Assembly (NCBI RefSeq): GCF_000213175.1
Contig: NW_009799104.1
Location: 774,205-838,204, forward strand
Origin: Neurospora tetrasperma FGSC 2508
Taxonomy: Eukaryota; Ascomycota; Sordariomycetes; Sordariales; Sordariaceae
Length of the DNA stretch: 64,000 nt
Reading direction: 5' to 3'
Below the pieces are notes generated by a model. The model was not told the origin of the DNA and did no database searches. It worked only from the letters and a program-made list of their open reading frames with translations. This document shows, one piece after another, positions 23,652 through 34,746 of this stretch (within the stretch, counting starts at the first letter, position 1; the number at the start of each line of letters is the position of its first letter). The position numbers were made by a program, and so were the translations under genes.

Positions 23652-26600
23652 ATGGCCTCCCGTCGCCAACTCTCTGAACCCTTTGCCTACGACTCCTTGA
23701 GTGACGAAGATCTCGACCTCATCAACTCACAGGCTACAGACGAGGGCATCAGCATGTCATCTTCACAACAAGACCTTTCCTTTGCCAGTAGCAAGGGCAG
23801 CAATGGCACGCCCAAAGGGAAGAACAACAACAACAACAACAACAAGAACACGTCCTCATCCCGCATCTTCAGCGGAGACGCAGATGTTGTTGACTTGACG
23901 GCTAGCAGCCCTACTACACCAAGCCATCCTTCCTCCGACAAACGGGAACAGTTTCATGGTGGAGGAATGACCGTCCACGGCCTCGGTCAAAACCATGCCT
24001 CCACACCCATCCCCAAATTCGGCCAGCCCACACAGCTAGTATCTCAGTTCACGCCCGTTAACGCCAGCAACAACACCAAGAACGCTGCCAGCCATCACGG
24101 CAATGCTAGCCGCGGCGGCACCAGCAGCCACGCCATCGGCGGATCCAAGTACAACAACCTCTTCAACGACCGGGGCAAGAACCGACCCGAGTTTCACAAG
24201 GACTTGTACAGATCTAGCGGACCTCTCAAGGCCAACGCCCCGCCAAAGCCGTCGACGGAAATCAAGAGGAACAGCATGGGCATGCAGCTGTTCAGCTCGT
24301 TGGATGTGGACCCGGCACCGGCACCGTCGCCTTTGCAGCCGGGTAGGGGCACGGCTTCGAAGGGGACTGCGGCTGCGTTTGGAGAGAATGTGTTTTATAC
24401 TGATCCTGATAAAGCGAAGGAGGATCTGAAAGCGCTGTTGGAGGGTGGACTGGATGATGAGGAGAGTGAGGACGAGGGAGCCAAGGCAAAGACGAAGGGT
24501 GCGGTGTCAGAGTCCAAGAAGAAGGAGGAGTCGATTGTTTCTTCTACTGGGCATCTACCTGGTCTGGCTGTTCCCTTGCTGCCGCATCAGGTTGAGGGTG
24601 TCAGATGGATGATTAACCGCGAGCTTGGCCCTTTGAAGCGTGGCCGTGTTCCCAAGGGTGGACTCCTCGCAGATGATATGGGTATTTAGACTCTATGGTG
24701 GCCTGTTTTTGACTCTATACTAACTTTCATCTAGGCTTGGGCAAAACATTGCAGTCCATTTCCTTGATCATTGGCAACCGAAAACCCGAATCGTCCTCCG
24801 CCCCAGGCTGGAAAGCCCACTTCAAAGACATCAGCAAGGCCACACTTGTCGTTGCGCCACTGGCTCTCATCCGACAATGGGAGGCCGAACTGAAGGATCG
24901 CGTCATGCCCGACTTGAACATCAAAGTATGTGTTCATCACGGCCCAAAGCGATCTACAGTTCCCGCCGAGCTCGCCAAATATGATGTGGTCATCACCACC
25001 TACCAGATTCTGGTGTCAGAGCATGACAAGTCTCACCCCGACCCAAACAAGGGCGCCCAAGCGGGATGTTTCGGCGTACACTGGTTCCGCGTCATTCTCG
25101 ACGAGGCCCATAGGTTGGTTCTGAAGGTCATATACTCCAAAGCTTCACACAGGCTAACATATGACACCACAGCATCAAGAACCGCAACACCAAAGCCGCC
25201 AAGGCATGCTGTGCCTTGCGCTCCGAATATCGCTGGTGCCTCACGGGCACGCCGATGCAGAACAATCTTGACGAGCTCCAGTCCCTCATTCATTTCCTGC
25301 GCATCGCGCCTTACGATAACCTAGCCGAGTGGCGAGCCCAGATCGACACGCCCATGAAGCAAGGCAAGGGCCACATTGCGATCCAACGCCTGCACAGCAT
25401 CCTCCGCTGCTTCATGAAACGCCGCACCAAGGAAGTTCTCACCGAGAAGGGCGCCCTTGTAGCCGGCGGCAAAGAAGCATTGGCCAAGGCCGAAGAGAAT
25501 GGCGAAAAGGCGCCTGAAGCGGCTTTCAAAGTCACGGAGCGTAAAGTAGTAACCATCGAGACGGAGTTCAGCCCCGCCGAAAGTGCCTTCTACAAGGCCT
25601 TGGAGGAGCGTGCCGACCAGAGTCTCGAGAAAATGATGAAGGGCCGCACGGTCAACTACGCCAACGCGCTCGTGCTGCTGTTGCGGCTGAGGCAGGCTTG
25701 CAATCACCCTAGGCTGGCGCAGACAAAGCTTGACAAGGACCGGGATGCGTTGGCGGTGGACTCGGCGACTGCGCCGACGCCTGGTGGCAAAAAGAAGAAG
25801 AACGCCTATGATTCGCAAAGTCAGACCAGTAGTGTGGATGACTTGGCTGATATGATGGGCGGGATGGGCATCCAGGCGAGGCAGTGTGACATGTGTCTGG
25901 GGGAGATGACGAAGAAGGAGATTCAGGAGGGGCAGGTGAGATGTCAAGGGTGTGAAGATAGTTTGAGCCAGTTGATGAAGGAGCAGGAGGGTACGCAGGG
26001 GAGCGTGGAGAGCAAGGAGAGCAAGAAGCACAAAAAGAAGAAGGTGAGTGTGGTGAAGGAGAAGGTGAAGGTTGAGAGGAAGACCAGAGGAAGGGGTAGG
26101 AAGGTTGTGGTGGACAGTGATGATGAGGAAGAGGGGGAAGAGTGGGAGGACGAGGAGGAGACACCTAAGAAGGACAAAAAATCTCGCGATAACAGGAAGC
26201 GAGTCATCGATAGTGACGATGAAGAGGATGAAGGCACTTGGCTCGTGGGAGAGTCACAGAGAAGCGCACTTGACCTTGGTGTTGCTGGCGGCACAGACGA
26301 CGAGAACGCCGAGGGCACCGGCGAGGACATCGACTCCAACGAAGAGATCTCTGAAGACTCAGAGGACCCAGAAGAGGACAGCTTCGTCGTCAAAGATAGT
26401 GACGATGACGACGATGACGACGACGACGAAAGCGTCAACTCAGACGAAATAGTCGGCTCCGGCGACGAAGACGATACCTTCGCCTCCGTCTACAAGCTCA
26501 GCTCGCAAGTCCTCAAGCAATCCGAATCCGAGGAATCAGAAACCGCCGCCTCCTCCTCTGAAGACTCTGCCATCTCGGACTCAGAACTCGAAAACTCCTC

Positions 26601-27387
26601 CGAAACCGACTCCGAAGCCGAATACGGCATCAAGCGCACCCCCAAAGGTCCCGTGCAAATCTCCTCCAAGATCCACGAGCTCATCGCCATCCTCCGCCGC
26701 GAAGCCCCCACCCACAAGTTCATCGTCTTCTCCCAGTTCACTTCGATGCTCGACCTCGTCGAGCCCTTTTTGAGGCATCACTTACCAGACATCAAGCACG
26801 TCCGCTACGACGGAAAAATGCCCAACGACGCGCGCGAAGCGTCGCTCCATTCCCTGCGCAAAGACCCGCGCACTCGTATCCTGCTGTGCTCGCTCAAGTG
26901 CGGATCCTTGGGACTCAACCTGACGGCCGCGACGAGGGTGATTATCGTCGAACCCTTTTGGAACCCCTTTGTCGAGGAACAGGCTATTGATCGCGTGCAC
27001 CGACTGACGCAGACGGTCGATGTGGTTGTCTATAAGTTGACGGTGAGAGGGACGGTGGAGGCGAGGATCCTGGAGCTGCAGGAGAAGAAGAGATTGTTGG
27101 CGCAGACGGCGGTGGAAGGGTCGACGGAGAGAGGGAACAAGAAGAAGAAGGGCCAGGGATTGAAGTTGGGGTTGCAGGAGATTTTGGACTTGTTCAAGCA
27201 TGATGGTAGTGATAGTAGTAGTAGGGCTGCTGTCTATGGTGCTGATCATGGTGGGTCTGGAAACGGTGAAGAGAATGCTGCTGCTGCTGCTGCTGCGGGG
27301 AGGACGCCGGCGAGGAGGACTGCTGGTGCGGCGGCTAATCATACGGGGGCGAGGAGGGAGCATGAGGTTTTTGGGCGGAGGTGGTGA
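23652..27387 (+). CDS. SNF2-family DNA-dependent ATPase (Rad5/Rad16-like group)
   Basis: Exons 23652-24681, 24735-25113 and 25173-27387 give 1207 residues. The N-terminal 300 residues are Ser/Asn rich and probably disordered. The ATPase core has motif I DDMGLGKTLQS (about 341-351, made across intron 1), motif II DEAH (466-469, next to intron 2), WCLTGTPMQNN (motif III), and the C-terminal lobe FIVFSQFTSMLD, GLNLTAATRVIIVEPFWNP and IDRVHRLTQT (motif VI). The lobes are separated by an insertion of over 350 residues holding a four-cysteine pair (CDMC and CQGC, about 707-730) where relatives of the Rad5/Rad16 group carry a RING, and a long Asp/Glu/Ser-rich tract. Known of the family: ATP-driven remodelling of nucleosomes or removal of proteins from DNA. 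The exact orthologue is unclear. The C-terminus has polyalanine and Arg/Gly-rich sequence. Stop UGA. Confidence 0.9.
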
Positions 27388-27833
27388 GATGGATAGGAGC
27401 AATGGGCTTTTTAGTTTCTTTGCCTTGATGTTATGAGTGTATGATGAGGTTATGATACATGATGAATGGCTGGGCTTCGGTATGCTTGGTTTAGTCTGGA
27501 ACTTGTCTGGGTATAGGTACAGGATGTTGGCATGTTATGTTTATGAACAACTTTGTTTGTTGAGATGTGTCATTTCTTAGCACTTCCAAAGGATAGAACG
27601 AGCTGGATAGGGGTTCGTGTAGTTATTGCTGTTAGGTAGTTACCCAAATTCAAAGTCTATCATGATAATCGAAGAATGAAGCTGATGATATCAAGAACAA
27701 ATTCCTTTTGCACGCCTCGTAAATGCGGGTATTGCAACAGAGGAGCATTCGCTCTCTCTCCAACTATAATCTATGCATATTTCTCATCCATATTCAGGAT
27801 ATATCCTTCTCCCTCGTATGTCTCTACCGTCAC
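27388..27833. other. Convergent intergenic region, SNF2 gene and BFR2
   Basis: The 3' flanks of two convergent genes. AT-rich, no open frame of interest. Confidence 0.6.
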
Positions 27834-29833
27834 TCACGACCGGAAAAGCTTCAAACCAGCCTCCTCAACGTTAACACCACCCATCTCCTCATCCTCCTCC
27901 GCCGCCTCTGCCTCCGCCTCATCCTCCTTAAGCACCATCTTCTGTCCAAACAGCGTGCCAAAGAACCGATCGATAGCATGCTCCTCCCACGACCTTCTAT
28001 CCTCCGGCGCCATAAAGTTCTGCAACTTCTCATGCACCGTGAACCGCAACTTGCGACCCTTGCTCGCCTTCCGATCCACCTGCTTCCTTGTCTTGGCCTC
28101 CTTGAGCGCCGCCCACCTGACGGTCGCCACGGACTCTCCAGGCGCAGCAGAATCCGAACTGCGCTGGTCAACTAGCTCCTTGAGCAGCAACTGGTAAAAG
28201 TCGGCGTCGTCGTAGATGTCGGCGTCTTCCTCGACCTTCTTGGCCGCCTGCGCGGGAGCGCACGAGCGCGGCGTGCGCGCCTTCTTGATCAGGTGGTCGG
28301 CGCTGAGGAGCTGGTCGTCGAGCACGGAGACGAGCGATTGGGAGCCTGCAGACTGCGCGAGGCGACGCTCCTTGGTCATGCTGGCGGTGGTGCTGCGCAC
28401 GCGGGTGGACCACTTGTCGAGAACCTGGCGGCGGTACTTGTTGGCGGGACCCTCGACGGCCTCGAGAACCTCCCAGATTTCCTGCGCGGGCGTGTCGAGC
28501 TCGATGGCGTCGCGCTTGCGCTTCTCGCCGGCCTTGGCCTTGACTTGCTCGGGGAGGAAGCTGTTGCGGACCGAGTCGATGGTGTTCCAGAGCTTGACGG
28601 CGGCTTCCTCGGCGGCCTCGTAGGGCTTCTCCTTGAAGTTTTCGGGCTTCTCGACGCAGTTGAAGGTGTTGGCGGCGATGAGGGCCTTTTGGAGACGGAT
28701 GCGGAGGTTGAGGATGGAGTCGAAGATGCGGCGCTGGGAGCGGACGGCAACACCCTTTTGGGCGTCGGCCTCGGCGGCTTTCGAGAAGGTGGAAACGATC
28801 TTCTTCTCGTCTTCGGCCATGATCTTGCGGAGCTCAGCGTTAACGTCGTTCTTGTCGTCGTCGTCGCCAGACTCCTCGTCCTCATCTTCGTCCTCGTCCT
28901 CGTCCTCGTCGCCGGAGCCTTCTTCGCCATCCTCGTCGTCCTCTTCGGAATCGCCCTCTTCATCGTCGCTGCCGGAGAGCAGAGCACCGTCGAGTTCTTC
29001 CTCATCATCCTCACCCTCGTCGTCATCTGTCTCCTCAGCCTCCATGTCATACAGGCCATTTCGCTCGCCCTCCTCAGAATCTTCCTCGTCTTCCTCAAGA
29101 TCCTCATCATCTTCCTCCTCTTCATCATCCTCAGAGTCGGACATAAAGTCAGCAGCAGTGGGCCTCTTCTTGATGCGAACCGCAAGGTCGTCCTTCTTGG
29201 GGGTCTTGGCTGGTGTCTTGGGCTTGGAGCTTCCACGGAAGGTGAACTTTTCCGACCAGTCTGCGTCATCCTCCCCTAGCGCATTGTCGCTGGAGATCTC
29301 GGCGTCTTCGTCGATGTGGTCGCGTTCGAGGTCCGCGGTATCTGGGTCGGCGAACTCTTCGGAGCCGGACCCGGACTCGCCATCTTCGAGGTCGTCCTCG
29401 TCATCATCATCTTCCTCGTCGTCTTCCTCCTGGTCATCAAAGTCCTCTTCGTCGCTCTCCTCTAGGGCCTTGCGGCTGACGCGGGTACCGCTGTATTCGG
29501 GGCCGAGTGTGGGTGCTTCTGCTTTTCGGAGCTTGCTCTTGCTGTTGGGTGTTGGTTATCAGTTGATGTTGTGTTTTAGGAAAGGTATTGACATACCCAA
29601 CTGTGACATAGTGTTCCGTCTCGGCGCGTTCAACATCGCTGTCGGCTTCGCTTCCGCTCTGATCATCGTCACCATCGCGAGGCTCGGCTTCAGGATCGTA
29701 GTCTGCCAATGTAATGTCAGTAACTGGGGGGTCTTGGGGGGGTTGTAGCTTCGTTTGTCATACCCTTTGCAGGCTTCTCATCGAACATGGAAGCCCGCAG
29801 CTTGTTGCTCTTTTTTGTGGTGTACAATGGCAT
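27834..29833 (-). CDS. bfr2: BFR2/AATF-like ribosome-biogenesis protein
   Basis: Minus strand, exons 29833-29764, 29702-29597 and 29541-27834, giving 627 residues. The start MPLYTTKKSNKLRASMFDEK is followed by DYDPEAEP, then acidic regions (about residues 70-240) of Asp, Glu and Ser separated by a short basic block. The conserved AATF/Che-1 part includes VRSQRRIFDSILNLRIRLQK, and the C-terminal TRAUB-type part includes YDDADFYQLLLKELVDQR and KGRKLRFTVHEKLQNFM. Known of the family: yeast Bfr2 is a nucleolar protein of the small-subunit processome needed for early pre-18S rRNA cleavages. Both introns are GT-AG and the phases agree. It stands head to head with ind1, with 450 bases between the start codons. 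Stop UGA. Confidence 0.88.
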
Positions 29834-30283
29834 GATGGCGGCCCTGTCTGGTGGTGGTGGTGGTGGTGGTGGTGGTTGTGGTGTTGGCGCCAAAGAAGAG
29901 GAATAATTCGAGATGGCGCTTGGGGGAATGGATTCAATCAATGGTTCTGAAAAATACAGAGGAGCCGAATTGATGGAACAACGGGAACCCCACGCCCGAA
30001 AAAATCAGAGCTTTGCCTGGGAGAATGGGAAATTTTGGCGGTGACAGCGGGCAGATGGCAAAGTGGGGACGGATGAGCAGGGGTCCGGATGCACCAAGAA
30101 ACGGGCTCCACCCGTTGCGACCACTGTTCCTCGGGACGCCAATTGGGGAAAGTTGGAGAACTGAACTTCACTCTGACTTCAGTTCCGTCCGTTATGGCAA
30201 CGGGATTTCATCTGTTAAAATCATAAGCCAATTCTTGCGTTTATCAGATTCCTTGAGTTTGGTTACTAGGCACAGGATAGAAG
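29834..30283. promoter_or_regulatory. Bidirectional promoter region, bfr2 and ind1
   Basis: 450 bases separate the two divergent ATGs, so both promoters and leaders must lie here. A (TGG)n repeat at 29849-29875, read as (CCA)n in bfr2 sense, sits 16 bases before the bfr2 ATG, in its leader. I see no clear TATA box. Confidence 0.55.
29849..29875. repeat. (TGG)n microsatellite in the bfr2 leader
   Basis: About nine uninterrupted TGG units, equal to CCA on the transcribed strand, just upstream of the bfr2 start codon. Confidence 0.9.
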
Positions 30284-31475
30284 ATGAGACCGACAATAAG
30301 CCGGCTGTTACAAGCCACAAGAGCTCTCCAGCATGAGAATCCACTGGTACCTACCTTTCCCCCGACTTACACATTAGATGACTCGGAGCTCTTGACCAAC
30401 ACATCCAATTATAGGGCCTCCCCAAAACTGGTACCATTCCACGTTTCCAACGAGGTCTTCCTCAGAAGCGTAAGATTAAAAATGTAAACAAGGTCATTGC
30501 CGTCTCTTCAGCCAAGGGTGGTGTCGGAAAAAGCACAATAGCTGGTGAGTGTTCCTCATCTTCTCACCTCATCCCTGTCCAGCCACTGGATCAGGGGAAA
30601 GTAAACAACATCACACCTCCTACAGGATCAGAACATACCCCCACAGACACTTATCTATCCTCTTTATGGCTCAGCAACCCCTCGAATCCCCTTTTTCAGT
30701 TCTTTCTATTTTATACATCTCTAACCCAGTAGTCATAGCAAACCTCGCCCTCTCCCTCTCCCGCCTCGGCTACACAACCGGCATCCTCGACACCGACCTC
30801 TTCGGCCCCTCCATCCCGACCCTCTTCAACCTCTCCTCCCCCTCTTTATCCCCCTCGCTCAACCCCCACAACCAACTCCTCCCCCTCACCTCCTACGGCG
30901 TCAAGACCATGTCCATCGGCTACCTCCTAGGATCCGAAGACTCCGCCCTCGTCTGGCGCGGTCCCATGCTCCTCAAAGCCATCCAACAACTCCTTCACGA
31001 AGTCGACTGGTCCCATCCCTCGCTCGACATTTTGGTTTTGGACCTACCTCCCGGGACGGGCGACACCCAGCTTTCTATAGCGCAGCAGGTCGTTGTGGAC
31101 GGAGCAGTCATCGTGACTACCCCGCACACGTTGGCGATCAAGGATGCGGTGAAGGGCGTGAATATGTTTAGAAAGGTGGACATTCCGATACTGGGGGTGG
31201 TGCAGAACATGAGCGTCTTCTGCTGTCCTGGGTGCGGGAAGGAGACGCATGTGTTTGGCGGGACCGAGGGGGTGAGGAAGGTGTGTGAGGAGATGGAGAT
31301 GGAGTTCTTGGGGGATGTGCCGCTGCATCCGAGGATTGGGGAGGATGGCGGGAGGGGAAAGCCGACGGTGGTTAGTGAGCCTGGGGGGAAGGAAGCTGAG
31401 GTGTTTATGGGGTTGGGGAGACGGGTGGCCGAGTTGGTTGGGTTGGGGAAGATGTCTTTTGAGGGGAGGGAGTGA
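30284..31475 (+). CDS. ind1: IND1/Mrp-type P-loop iron-sulfur protein (complex I assembly)
   Basis: Exons 30284-30346, 30415-30544 and 30739-31475 give 309 residues. The N-terminus (MRPTISRLLQATRALQ) is basic and amphipathic, fitting a mitochondrial targeting signal. Intron 1 joins NPL to GLPKTGTIPRFQRGLPQKRK, the conserved entry to the fold. The deviant Walker A SAKGGVGKST lies near residue 52; LDTDLFGPSIP and LDLPPGTGDTQL are the other ATPase motifs; NMSVFCCPGCG provides the CxxC that binds a bridging Fe-S cluster in Mrp/NBP35 proteins. Known of the family: IND1/NUBPL delivers Fe-S clusters to respiratory complex I. At intron 2 the acceptor is ambiguous: 30739 (giving STIAANLAL, preferred) or 30733 (two extra residues). 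It diverges from bfr2 and converges on the Yrb30-like gene. Stop UGA. Confidence 0.92.
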
Positions 31476-31697
31476 GAGGTTGGGTGAGAGGGGTTGGTAA
31501 AGGAAGATGATGGATCACAGGACGGGTCTTCGAAATCGAGGATGAACGGTACTCGAGTGTGTAGATGGTTTGTATATGCGGTTATCAAGTATAAAGATCT
31601 TTGTTGTACAGAGACTTTAAAGGAGGCATCCTCTATTTTTCGTCTCAAGATGCTGTCACTATCGCCCCTTTTCTCCTTGGTTCCGTCCCTCATCAGA

Positions 31698-33789
31698 TTA
31701 AGTCGACTTGGTAGGCGTGTCAGTATAAGGATCAAAACCCATACGCCTCTTCGCCTCGTTCCGTATATCCCACTTTTCCTCACCCCGTAGCCCGGTCGTC
31801 GACGTCTCCTCCAAGAAAAAGGTAAGAATGTGATCTGGAATCGACAGGTGTGACGTCTGCTGGAACTCCTGCAGGCTGCATAGTCGTATCAACATTTCCA
31901 TGAGCGATAGTGACGAAGTGATGGCACCGAATGGTGACCTGGCCACGAACGAGTCCATGCTGTTGGGTTCCTTTTGAGCCCCTTGCACTTGTGTTGGTGT
32001 CTGGAACAGCTGCTTGCCATTCGCTCCTCCTGCTGGTAAAGATGATGTTGATGACAAAGGCGATGGGACGTATTTCCGTTGGTTCGGAGGCGTGTTTGGG
32101 TATGGTTGTAGGGAGACGTTGCGAATTTGATCAATGAGTTTCGAGTCGACTACCTTGTCGCGTGGTGTAGCTGATTTGAAAGACTGGATGCTGGACTTAT
32201 CATCACCATCATCATCGTCGTCAGACTCGTCATCACTCTCGACAAAGACCTCCAGGGCGAGCCATTCAGGGTCTAGATGTGATGGCAGCCCTAACGCTTT
32301 CCTTAATCGACCTTCTTCTGCCGCGGTCGCAAGTTCAGTAGACTTGGTCTCTGCCAGCAGTTGTGCATCGATATCGGCTTGTTCATCATCTTCGGCGGCC
32401 GTGTCGTATGCTGTTTCTCCTTCTGAGGCCTCCGCCTGCTCCGGATCGGCGTACCATTGGCGTTTGAGCTCGATCGGATTTGGGGCATGAAGGTCTCTCT
32501 TCAGTAATAGCACCGGGTTGTTGTCGCCCTCCTCAGCATTACCGATGTTCAGGAGTCGCCCTGTGTCGGTGTAGAAAATCTTGGAAACTTGATGTATGGG
32601 AATGGAGTCTCGAATTCCAGCCATATCGATGCCGTCGAATGGCTCACCTGCGGCATCATCATCGTGTACACGTCCGTCGTCGAGATCTTCAATGATCTCC
32701 AAGTGATAGGCATACTCGTCTGGGCGGCCAAGCATCGAAAGGGCCGAATCAACGGCAGCAGAGTACCCGTTTACGGGTCCATCAGAAGACTCACCGGGGC
32801 AGTATCCGCGAGTCTTGTCAAACTTCCAGCCTAGCGGTGTGCGAACCAGCCGTACACGAGCCTTGTGCACCACCTCCTGCCAGATGGGTTTCCGTTCACC
32901 TTCGCCAACACCATATGATGGCTCCCTGGTCCATGTCTTGCCTCCAGTGCTAGGAGTGGCAGGAACGGAACTGGCACTTTTCAGCTTGGAATGACCGCGG
33001 AAGAGCATGTAAAGAGATAATGTGAAAGAAGGCCCAATGGGGACTGCTCGGTTAGGGTTGTTCACAAAGTGTGAGTCCCCGAATGACAAGAAGGCACTCG
33101 CCTGCATCAGTCTCGACGGAGAGATGCCAGCGTTCACTGTCGTGTTCATCCTCTCTCCAGAGGCAGTGATGGCGAGCTGGATCAGAGGAATCTCTCTGTC
33201 TATGCGGGCCAGTAGTTCCTTCATCTCCTTGATAATGGTTAGCAGCTCAACATGGTGAGCTTCCGACATCCGGGCTTTCTTGCCATCGGAGCGGGAGCTC
33301 TCTTCGGCAGTAGCAGCATCGTTTAGGCGCTTTCCGAAAGAAATGATGTCTCGATGGAGAGACTTGGCAAGAGGCACAGCAGCCTCAAGGAAGACATTGC
33401 CACGGCCAGATCTTGGACACAGCGTTAGTCACATTCTTGTAAGGGTCAAGGACAAGGTAAGTAAGGAGAGAGGTAGGTTGGGCATACTTGAACTCGATCA
33501 GGTCGATTGCTGGTGAAACAATCTGGAGTGGGGAATATTCGTATTAGCAAGGAGTGTCTTTGTTGGAAGGGGGATTAGCATTGTTGGGTTCGAAATAATG
33601 GCCATTCACCTTGATCTTACTATCCAGAAGCTTCTGCAGCTTCTTGAGCTCGGTGTACACTCCTTTGTCGTCGACCGTCTTGAGCAGCCTCGAGCACTGG
33701 TTGACGGCGTAGGTGGAAGTGATTGCGATGCCTGATCTGATGGCGTAGTTGACCGCATGAGACCCGAGCTTGGCCAACAGTGCGTCCAT
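31698..33789 (-). CDS. yrb30: RanGTP-binding protein, Yrb30-like
   Basis: Minus strand, exons 33789-33610, 33522-33488 and 33411-31698, giving 642 residues. The N-terminus MDALLAKLGSHAVNYAIRSG and QCSRLLKTVDDKG, then SGRGNVFLEAAVPLAKSLHR, resemble as I remember it the fungal RanGTP-binding family typified by yeast Yrb30. The middle holds a well-folded region (SFTLSLYMLFRGHSKLK; RVRLVRTPLGWKFDKTRGYC) and the C-terminal half is acidic and disordered-looking, with a short helical end (KWDIRNEAKRRMGFDPY). Known of the family: binds RanGTP and modulates its GTP hydrolysis in nuclear transport. The 35-base middle exon is supported by frame and by IVSPAIDLIEF reading into FKSGRGN. The family call is from memory and cannot be confirmed without a profile search. 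It stands head to head with the eRF3 gene. Stop UAA. Confidence 0.65.
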
Positions 33790-34746
33790 GATTTGCTCAA
33801 GTAAGAATGTGTGGTTATTTGATTGGTACGGTGTATATCATATTCCTGTCCTGTGTGGGAGTTTTATGTACGGAATAGGTAGGTAGCTACCTTGATGCTC
33901 TCCGGCAGCAAGTGAACTTGGGCGATGCCTAATTGTTAGTGTTCGTCCCGTCCGTTTGATGTTCAGGACCTCAAGAGTGACGTTGGTGGGCGGGTCCAGG
34001 GCTTCTTTTCGTCTCTTTTGGGTTCATGGACGGCCCGGCCTGGGACAGTGCATGTGCCAAGAGAGTGAGACTAGGGGATAGTTTTAGTTCGTTGCAAAGG
34101 TTCGCACTGTGATTCTGCTGATCCCATTCCACTGAATGCCGGGTTCAGGCGCACCTCTTCGGCGAGTGACTCCCCGAGTCGCACCGTGTGTGGCGGCAAT
34201 CCCGTCCTAGCGCACACAGTAAGGTAGGTAGACAACGGGACAAAAAATTGTCATGGACCCCGCCACCACTCACTGCACGCCCTCCCCAATCATCGGTGGG
34301 GCACTACAGCCCTTGCCAGCGTTAGGTTTCTTGATCCAAATCTCTCTTCGACTTGTTCGCTCGCTTGCTACGTACCTGAAGTTGGACGCGCCGACTGGAC
34401 TGGTCACTCAGAGTACTACAACCAAGTACAGGTCGTCGTCAGGGTAAGTACGGTGTATAGAGGTAGTAGTTGATATAGGGCTGTCTGTGGTCGCATTAGC
34501 TTACCATTATTTTGTCTTCCAGTATAAATCATCCATCTCCATCTCCTGACTTCAGGATTCGCTCCTCGCGCAAGGAAACTACCTTATACACACCCACGTC
34601 GCTACCCAGCCGGCAGAGTCGAAATTCATCTTTGCTGACCATCATCTTCATTCTCACCACTCTCCAGCCCACGAGCGAGACCCCGAAACCAGACACTTTC
34701 TATCGGCACCTTCCCGCGAATCACACGCGACCGCTACCTATCCAAC
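33790..34746. promoter_or_regulatory. Divergent promoter region, Yrb30-like and eRF3 genes
   Basis: 957 bases between divergent start codons. A TATAAA-like sequence at about 34523 (CAGTATAAATCATC) lies about 220 bases before the eRF3 ATG and could serve it; the leader after it is C/A-rich. No other gene is supported. Confidence 0.45.

Noticed and set aside
28293-29748. Plus-strand open frames of 328 and 371 codons opposite bfr2
   Set aside because: They arise from the long acidic GAG/GAT tracts of bfr2 read on the other strand, giving Ser- or Leu/Val-only low-complexity translations.
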